Positions 59,197 through 64,000 of a stretch of DNA of 64,000 bases are shown here, piece by piece; within the stretch, counting starts at the first letter, position 1; the number at the start of each line of letters is the position of its first letter. This DNA comes from CAZCFB01 sp964511535 (GTDB lineage Bacteria > Myxococcota_A > Polyangia > GCA-2747355 > CAZCFB01). The stretch spans positions 1-64,000 of the forward strand of contig CAZEFW010000014.1 in NCBI GenBank assembly GCA_964511535.1. Reading direction: 5' to 3'. The notes under the pieces are model-generated. The model did no database searches and had not been told where the DNA came from. It was given only the letters and a program-made list of their open reading frames with translations. Made by a program: the position numbers and the translations under genes.

Positions 59197-59276
59197 GGGG
59201 ACGGCTGGGCCGCCGCGGCTTTGGGCTTTGAGGCTTGAGGCTTTGAGGCTTGAGGCTTGAGGCTTGAGGCTTGAGG
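59197..59276 (+). repeat. GAGGCTT heptamer array after the Cys-repeat gene
   Basis: A GC-rich stretch (GGGCCGCCGCGGC) near the stop codon is followed by about seven copies of GAGGCTT or GAGGCTTT between 59229 and 59276. Confidence 0.7.
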
Positions 59277-59296
59277 GGAAATTGTCCCGGGCTCGT

Positions 59297-59525
59297 CAGC
59301 TACAGCCGCAGCAACAGCTACAGCTTCAGCTTCAGCTGCAGCCCCAGCTTCAGCTACAGCCCCAGCTTCAGCTACAGCCCCAGCTTCAGCTTCAGCTACA
59401 GCCCCAGCTTCCGCCACAGCGACAGCTTCAGCCGCCCGTTCTGTCATTTCGTCGTTCTGTCATTTCGTCGTTTCGTCGTTCTGGCACTCTGGCATTCCGG
59501 CGTCCTGGCACTCTGGCATTCGCCA
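59297..59525. repeat. Complex short-repeat region between two genes
   Basis: The spacer from 59197 to 59561 has no credible gene. After the heptamer array come 18-nt units close to CCCCAGCTTCAGCTACAG (59297-59433, three to four copies plus hexamer AGCTTC), then CATTTCGTCGTTCTG-like units (59448-59480), then AATGCCAG-type octamers (59478-59525, minus orientation relative to the 59562 gene). Apparent open frames here are low complexity in all readings. Confidence 0.7.
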
Positions 59526-59561
59526 GCCCCACCCAGGCTTCAATCCGGCACTTCGCAGCGC

Positions 59562-60731
59562 CTACCTCAGCACCACCGGGCCCGGCACGTACATGTCAAA
59601 GGGTCCCCACACCGCGGTGCCCAGGGGGGAGCGGGCGACCACGCGGTAGAACCCGGCCGACAGGCCTTTGAAGCCGTGGCGCCGGCGTGGGGCTACCCAG
59701 CCCAGCAGGGCGCCGTCCACATAGACCATGGCAGCTGTTGGCGTGCGGTTGTCCACGCTGAGCATGCCCGCGGCCAGGCCCTTGCGCAGCCCGCCGAGCT
59801 CCGCCGCAGGCAGCAGCTGCCGGCCTGGCGCCGCGAAGCCCGGCTCACCCGCGGCGGCCTTGTACGCCGGGCGCGTGCTCGCGAGGCGGCACAGGGGGAC
59901 GCGCATCCAGCCCCGGTCCACCACGGTGACCCGCTCAACCGCCGGAGGGTGACCGGGGCCGCCCCTGGGACGCGCGGTCACTTGCCAGCCGAGCACGGGG
60001 CGACCCATGCGATGCGCCATGGCCTCCAGCGCCGGCGCCCCCGCGCTGCCCACCAGCAGCGGCAGCGCCAGGGCCAGCAGCGGCTCCCGGTGGGGCAGCT
60101 GTCCGGGCCCCGCCTCGGTCCAAACGCGCAGCCCGAGCTGCAGGTTCGTGCGGCGGCGCCCTGCCGGCCCCGTGCCGATGCGCATGTCCAGCTCAACCTG
60201 CCAGGGCGTCATGGCGACGTCCCGGTGATAGGGCAGGGCGGCGTTGCTGGCGGCGCCCACGGCGGGGGCCACCCGCAGCTTCAGGTGCGTGCGGCGCGAT
60301 GGCGCGGTGCCGTCCAGCAGGTCGGGCAGGCGGCCAGGGGAGAGCTCGTATCGCTTTCGCCCCGTGGGATCCAGCACGAACAGCTTGCCCTCGCCGTCGT
60401 CCACCAGCACGAGCTTGAGCGGCCCGAGGGGGTGGGCAGGGGGGAGCGACCAGAGCAGCCGCCCGCCAGCGACCAGCACCTCGGACACCTGGACCGAGGA
60501 GGCCTGCAGCCGGCGCAAGGTCCTGGCCTGCCCCGGGGTCAGCCGGGCGAAGGCGGTCTCTGCTGACGAGAAGATCGGCTCCGACTTGAGGGTGTAGCTG
60601 TGGGCCAGGCCGAAGCGGTCGCACGGGTACTCGTCGCGCTCCTTGCTGCCGCCGCCGCCGTCAGGCGCCGCCTGTAGGCCGGCGCTGGCCGTGAGCACCA
60701 GCGCCGCCATGATGAACCGGTGAATCCTCAA
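59562..60731 (-). CDS. Exported protein with PEGA-like C-terminal domain
   Basis: A 389-residue protein. The TTG at 60731 has AGAGGG upstream; a GTG at 60746 overlaps the RND gene's stop and is the alternative. A Sec signal (RIHRFIMAALVLTASAGLQA-APDG) precedes a beta-rich region with SEVLVAGGRLLWSLPP, LKLVLVDDGEGKLFVLD and YHRDVAMTPWQVELDMRIG. The C-terminal 65 residues (SVDNRTPTAAMVYVDGALLGWVA, GFYRVVARSPLG) match the PEGA surface-layer fold. It is probably translated after the RND pump gene. Role unknown. Confidence 0.82.
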   Translation of the reverse strand: MRIHRFIMAALVLTASAGLQAAPDGGGGSKERDEYPCDRFGLAHSYTLKSEPIFSSAETAFARLTPGQARTLRRLQASSVQVSEVLVAGGRLLWSLPPAHPLGPLKLVLVDDGEGKLFVLDPTGRKRYELSPGRLPDLLDGTAPSRRTHLKLRVAPAVGAASNAALPYHRDVAMTPWQVELDMRIGTGPAGRRRTNLQLGLRVWTEAGPGQLPHREPLLALALPLLVGSAGAPALEAMAHRMGRPVLGWQVTARPRGGPGHPPAVERVTVVDRGWMRVPLCRLASTRPAYKAAAGEPGFAAPGRQLLPAAELGGLRKGLAAGMLSVDNRTPTAAMVYVDGALLGWVAPRRRHGFKGLSAGFYRVVARSPLGTAVWGPFDMYVPGPVVLR

Positions 60732-60742
60732 TCTCGACCCTC

Positions 60743-63700
60743 TCACCCCGCGGCTGCGGCGCCGCCTCCTCCGCCGAAGCGAGACGCCAGCCCGTCCAGC
60801 AGACTGTACACCACCGGGACCACCAGCAGGGTCAGCAGGGTGGAGGTGATCAGCCCCCCGATGACGCAGATCGCCATGGGCGCCCGGCCTTCGGACCCCT
60901 CGCCCAGCCCCAGGGCCACCGGGAGCATGCCGAAGATCATGGCCGCGGTGGTCATCAGGATCGGGCGCAGCCGCACCGGGCCGGCCTTGAGCAGCGCCTC
61001 GTCCTTGCCGAGGCCGCGCTTGCGCAGGGTGGTGGTGTAGTCCACCAGCAGGATGGCGTTCTTGGTCACCAGGCCCATGAGCATGATGATGCCGATCATG
61101 GCGAAGATCGACAGCGCGGCGTCAGCGATGAGCAGCCCTCCCAGGGCGCCCACCAGGCTCATGGGCAGCGAGAGCATGATGGTGAACGGGTGGATGAAGC
61201 TCTCGAACTGCGACGCGAGGATCATGTACACGATGATGATGGCCAGGAAGAGCGCGAAGAACATGCTCTGGAACGACTCCTCCATGATCTCCGCCATGCC
61301 CACGAACTTGGTCTCCAGTCCCCTGGGCACCACCTTCTTGGCGATCTTCTCCACCTCCATCACGGCCGTGCCGAGGGGCAGATCCTGGATGTTGGCGTAC
61401 ACCGTCACCTGACGCTGGCGCTCCCGACGGCTGATGTTGGTGGGGCCCTCGCTCTGCTTGATCTGCACCAGGTTGGAGAGCTTGACCAGCTGCCCCAGGC
61501 TGGAGCGCACGCTCAGCCCGGATAGATCCTGCGGGCTCCTGCGGTCCCCCGGCTGCAGCCCCACGCGCACGTCATACAGGTCCCCTTGCTGGCGCAGCTG
61601 GCTCGCCTTGTCCCCGCCCATGAGGGAGCGGATGGTCATGGCGATGGAGGCCACCGGCACGCCCAGGGCCGCGGCCCGGTTACGATCCACCGTGATGGAG
61701 AGCTCCGGCTTGCCGCCCTCGAAGGAGGAGTCGATGTCCACCAGGCCCTTGACCTTCTTCATCTCGGCCATCATCTCCTCGGCCACCTGCTCCATCTGCT
61801 TCAGGCTCTGACCCTGGATGATGAGCTGCACCGGCAGGTTCTTCATGCCGCTGTCGCCGCCGCCCATGGGATCGAAGTCCTCCACGGAGATGGTGGCGTC
61901 GGTGCGCTTGATGGTGCGCTCGCGCAGCAAGGCCATCAGCTCCATCTGGCTGTAGGCCCGCTCCTTTGGCCGCACCAGCTCAACGTAGATGCTGCCCGCG
62001 TTGACCGTGCCGGTGACCCCGCCGCCGATGGTGATGAAGGTGTCCTTGACGCCGTTGATGTCGCGGATCTCCCGGTCCAGGGACGCCATGGTCTCCCGGG
62101 TCACGTCCAGCCCCTTGCCCGTGGGCAGCTGCACGCGCACGAGGAACTTGGACTGGTCCTCGGCTGCCATGAACTCGGACTCGAGCAACCCGGCCAGGCC
62201 GAGGGAGCCTGCCAGGACGCCCACGGCCAGCAGCACCACCAGCGCGCGGTGGCGCAGGGCGAAGGCCAGCGTGCCCCGGTACGCGGCGTCGAGCCGGTCC
62301 AGCAGCCCCTCGATCCAGCGCCAGACGAAGTTCGGGTTGTGATCGAGCTTGCCGAACTTGCTGGTGAGCATCGGGGTGAGGGTGAAGGAGATGAACAGGG
62401 AGATCAGCACGGCGAACGCCACGGTGAGGCCGAACTGGTAGAAGAAGCGGCCGATGATCCCCTTCATGAACGCCACCGGCACGAACACGGCCACGATGGA
62501 GAAGGTGGTGGCCATGACCGCCAGGCCGATCTCCCCGGTGCCGGTGTGGGCCGCCTCCACCCGCTCGGTGCCGCCCTCCATGTGGCGGTAGATGTTCTCG
62601 ATCACCACGATGGCGTCGTCGATCAATATCCCGATGGATAACGACAGCGCCAGCAGGGTGAGCATGTTGAGCGTGAAGCCCATGACGTAGATGAAGGCGA
62701 AGGTGGCGATGACCGAGGTGGGGATGGCCACGGCGCTGATCAGGGTGGCGCGCCAGTTGCGCAGGAAGAAGAGGATGATCACCACCGCCAGGAAGGCGCC
62801 GAACACCAGGTCGAAGTTCATCTCGTGGATGTTGCGCTCGACCCAGCCCGACATGTCGGCCACCACGGCCAGCTTGATCCCCTTGCTCGCGAGCTCCTGC
62901 TGCAGCTCGGCCACCTTCTTCTTCAGCGCCCTGGCCACGGCCACCGTGTTTGAGCCCGACTGCTTGCGCACGGTGAGGCTCACCGCAGAGACCCCGTTGA
63001 ACGAGGAGTAGGATCGCGGCTCCTCGGTGCCGTCCACCACACGGGCCACGTCCTTGATCCGGATCGGCGCGGCGAAGTTCGGGATCGGCACGATGAGGTT
63101 GGCCATCTCCTTGACCGTGCGCACCTCCCCCTTGGTCTTGATGACCAGCTCCTCCTGGCCCAGGGGGAAGCGCCCGCCCGGCACCTCGAGGTTCTGGGCG
63201 CCCAGGGTGGAGTAGACGTCCTGTACGGCCATGTGGTGCTTGTCCAGCCTGGCCGCGTCCACCCAGACCTGCACCTCGCGCTTGCGCCCGCCCACGATGG
63301 TGATGCCGCCCACGCCGATAACCTTCTGCAGCCGCGCCTTGACCACATCCTCTGCCAGCTCGGTCATGGCCGCGGGGCTCATGTCGCCCGAGAGCACCAC
63401 AGAGAGCACGGGGGCCGCGCCGATGTCGAACTTGGACACCTGGGGCGGCTCCACGTCCGCGGGCAGCTCACGCTGGATGGCCGAGATCTTGTCGCGCACC
63501 TCCTGGGCGGCCTGATCCACGTCCACGCCCAGCTCGAACTGGATCATCACCTGGCCCACGTTCTCCATGCTGTTGGAGAACTGGGTCTTGATGCCGGAGA
63601 TGCCGGCGACGGCGTCCTCCAGCTTGGTCACCACCTTGGTCTCGATGGACTCCGGATCCGCCCCCGGGTACACCGACAGGATGGTGACGAAGGGGAAGTC

Positions 63701-63820
63701 CACCTCGGGGAACAGATCCACGCCCACGCGCTGGTAGCCGATGATCCCGAACACCACCAGGGCGGCGATCATCATGGTCGCGAAGACCGGGCGCCGGATG
63801 CTTACGTCGGCGAGCTTCAT
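60743..63820 (-). CDS. RND-family efflux transporter (AcrB/HAE1-like)
   Basis: A 1025-residue inner-membrane pump of standard length. Twelve membrane helices in two halves flank large periplasmic loops. The proton-relay aspartates are present in GILIDDAIVVIENI, the matching Lys in GLVTKNAILLVDY, and the substrate groove region has GVGGITIVGGRKREV. RND pumps exchange protons for drugs, metals or lipids together with an MFP adaptor. The adaptor gene ends 3 nt inside the ATG of this gene. No outer-membrane channel gene is in the visible part. An upstream-facing family of hydrophobe/amphiphile efflux pumps is the best fit. Confidence 0.96.
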   Translation of the reverse strand: MKLADVSIRRPVFATMMIAALVVFGIIGYQRVGVDLFPEVDFPFVTILSVYPGADPESIETKVVTKLEDAVAGISGIKTQFSNSMENVGQVMIQFELGVDVDQAAQEVRDKISAIQRELPADVEPPQVSKFDIGAAPVLSVVLSGDMSPAAMTELAEDVVKARLQKVIGVGGITIVGGRKREVQVWVDAARLDKHHMAVQDVYSTLGAQNLEVPGGRFPLGQEELVIKTKGEVRTVKEMANLIVPIPNFAAPIRIKDVARVVDGTEEPRSYSSFNGVSAVSLTVRKQSGSNTVAVARALKKKVAELQQELASKGIKLAVVADMSGWVERNIHEMNFDLVFGAFLAVVIILFFLRNWRATLISAVAIPTSVIATFAFIYVMGFTLNMLTLLALSLSIGILIDDAIVVIENIYRHMEGGTERVEAAHTGTGEIGLAVMATTFSIVAVFVPVAFMKGIIGRFFYQFGLTVAFAVLISLFISFTLTPMLTSKFGKLDHNPNFVWRWIEGLLDRLDAAYRGTLAFALRHRALVVLLAVGVLAGSLGLAGLLESEFMAAEDQSKFLVRVQLPTGKGLDVTRETMASLDREIRDINGVKDTFITIGGGVTGTVNAGSIYVELVRPKERAYSQMELMALLRERTIKRTDATISVEDFDPMGGGDSGMKNLPVQLIIQGQSLKQMEQVAEEMMAEMKKVKGLVDIDSSFEGGKPELSITVDRNRAAALGVPVASIAMTIRSLMGGDKASQLRQQGDLYDVRVGLQPGDRRSPQDLSGLSVRSSLGQLVKLSNLVQIKQSEGPTNISRRERQRQVTVYANIQDLPLGTAVMEVEKIAKKVVPRGLETKFVGMAEIMEESFQSMFFALFLAIIIVYMILASQFESFIHPFTIMLSLPMSLVGALGGLLIADAALSIFAMIGIIMLMGLVTKNAILLVDYTTTLRKRGLGKDEALLKAGPVRLRPILMTTAAMIFGMLPVALGLGEGSEGRAPMAICVIGGLITSTLLTLLVVPVVYSLLDGLASRFGGGGGAAAAG

Positions 63821-64000
63821 TTCGCTGCGGCCTTGGGCGCGGGCTTGGCCGGGGCAGCGGCCGCCGCGGCCACGCGCTGGCCGTCGGTCAGCCCCACCGG
63901 GTTGAGGATCAGGGTCCGCCCCGGGGTCAAGCCGCCGGTGACCTCGGTCTTTCCTGCGCCGCTCTCGGTCACCTTCACCGGCCGTCGGCGGGCCACGTTG
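63817..64000 (-). CDS. RND membrane-fusion adaptor, C-terminal end (5' end outside window)
   Basis: Only the last about 60 residues are visible: VKVTESGAGKTEVTGGL, TPGRTLILNPVGLTDGQRVA, then an Ala/Pro/Lys tail. The GL-x-x-G-x-x-L-x-L-N-P-V-G-L-x-D-G pattern is typical of the C-terminal membrane-proximal part of RND adaptors. The stop overlaps the RND gene's ATG by 3 nt. Confidence 0.85.
   Translation of the reverse strand, partial: NVARRRPVKVTESGAGKTEVTGGLTPGRTLILNPVGLTDGQRVAAAAAAPAKPAPKAAAK

Noticed and set aside
59224..59525. Candidate CRISPR array in the repeat spacer
   Set aside because: Units are contiguous and 6-18 nt long with no unique spacers of uniform length, and no cas genes are near.
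59271..60566. 431-residue plus-strand frame across the repeat region
   Set aside because: The first part is pure repeat translation (Ser/Phe/Tyr units) and the rest is antisense to the PEGA-like gene.
1..64000. tRNA and rRNA genes
   Set aside because: I looked for GTTCGA-type T-arms with flanking stems and for rRNA-like conserved blocks and saw none; a covariance-model scan would settle this.

Overview
The window reads as a GC-rich chromosomal segment from a myxobacterium-like (Myxococcota / former Deltaproteobacteria) Gram-negative bacterium. Supporting signs are very high GC with strong third-position bias, three Hanks-type Ser/Thr kinase-like proteins, an NtrC-type sigma-54 activator, many lipoproteins with low-complexity Asp/Pro/Ala linkers, a Cys-repeat surface lipoprotein and a long multihaem cytochrome. 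The placement is inferred from gene content only. No rRNA, tRNA, CRISPR array, phage or intact insertion sequence was seen. Genes are dense, with many ATGA-type overlaps.

Layout. 1-5687: minus-strand envelope genes (DUF4349 lipoprotein, TM2-like protein, Ser/Thr kinase, OmpA-type lipoprotein, a small protein and a large lipoprotein). 5799-9299: a divergent plus-strand operon of a predicted outer-membrane barrel, a 13-haem c-type cytochrome and an esterase-like lipoprotein. 9473-12370: an acidic zinc-ribbon protein and a small Cys-rich protein, divergent from efp-epmA (translation factor EF-P and its lysyl-modifying enzyme), then a small zinc-finger membrane protein. 12506-21783: a histidine kinase/NtrC-type regulator pair facing a six-gene efflux operon (TolC, HlyD, two ABC ATPases, two ABC-2 permeases). 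A consensus sigma-54 promoter with an upstream inverted repeat lies between them. 21863-32415: greB, a pectate-lyase-like lipoprotein, a divergent SDR plus acyltransferase pair, a HEAT-repeat/barrel protein, a lipoprotein fusing MEMO and AMMECR1 domains, and a membrane-anchored cupin. 32476-37789: sugar-nucleotide epimerase, DUF4416, YicC nuclease, gmk and a bifunctional Rel/SpoT. 37826-48635: a small basic protein, a zinc-ribbon pseudokinase, a KOW-domain protein, a degenerate MDR-like protein, a PDZ lipoprotein, tmk, a HEAT/TPR-like lipoprotein, PilZ, miaB, a VanZ-like protein and a gamma-carbonic anhydrase. 48656-57119: der-era, a small membrane protein, a Ser/Thr kinase, miaA, accA and a rhomboid protease. 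57163-64000: a Cys-repeat lipoprotein, a repeat-rich spacer, a PEGA-like secreted protein, and an RND pump with the end of its adaptor.

The functional themes are envelope and export (two efflux systems, several barrels, many lipoproteins), Ser/Thr phosphosignalling, and translation housekeeping (EF-P/EpmA, MiaA/MiaB, Der/Era, Rel). The most unusual non-coding pattern is a hairpin-plus-tandem-octamer/heptamer module that sits just after the stop codons of several unrelated genes, always in the same orientation relative to the gene. Other points of interest are the barrel/13-haem cytochrome pair, the sigma-54 circuit for the ABC efflux operon, the MEMO-AMMECR1 lipoprotein and a nested-palindrome element at 29501-29659.
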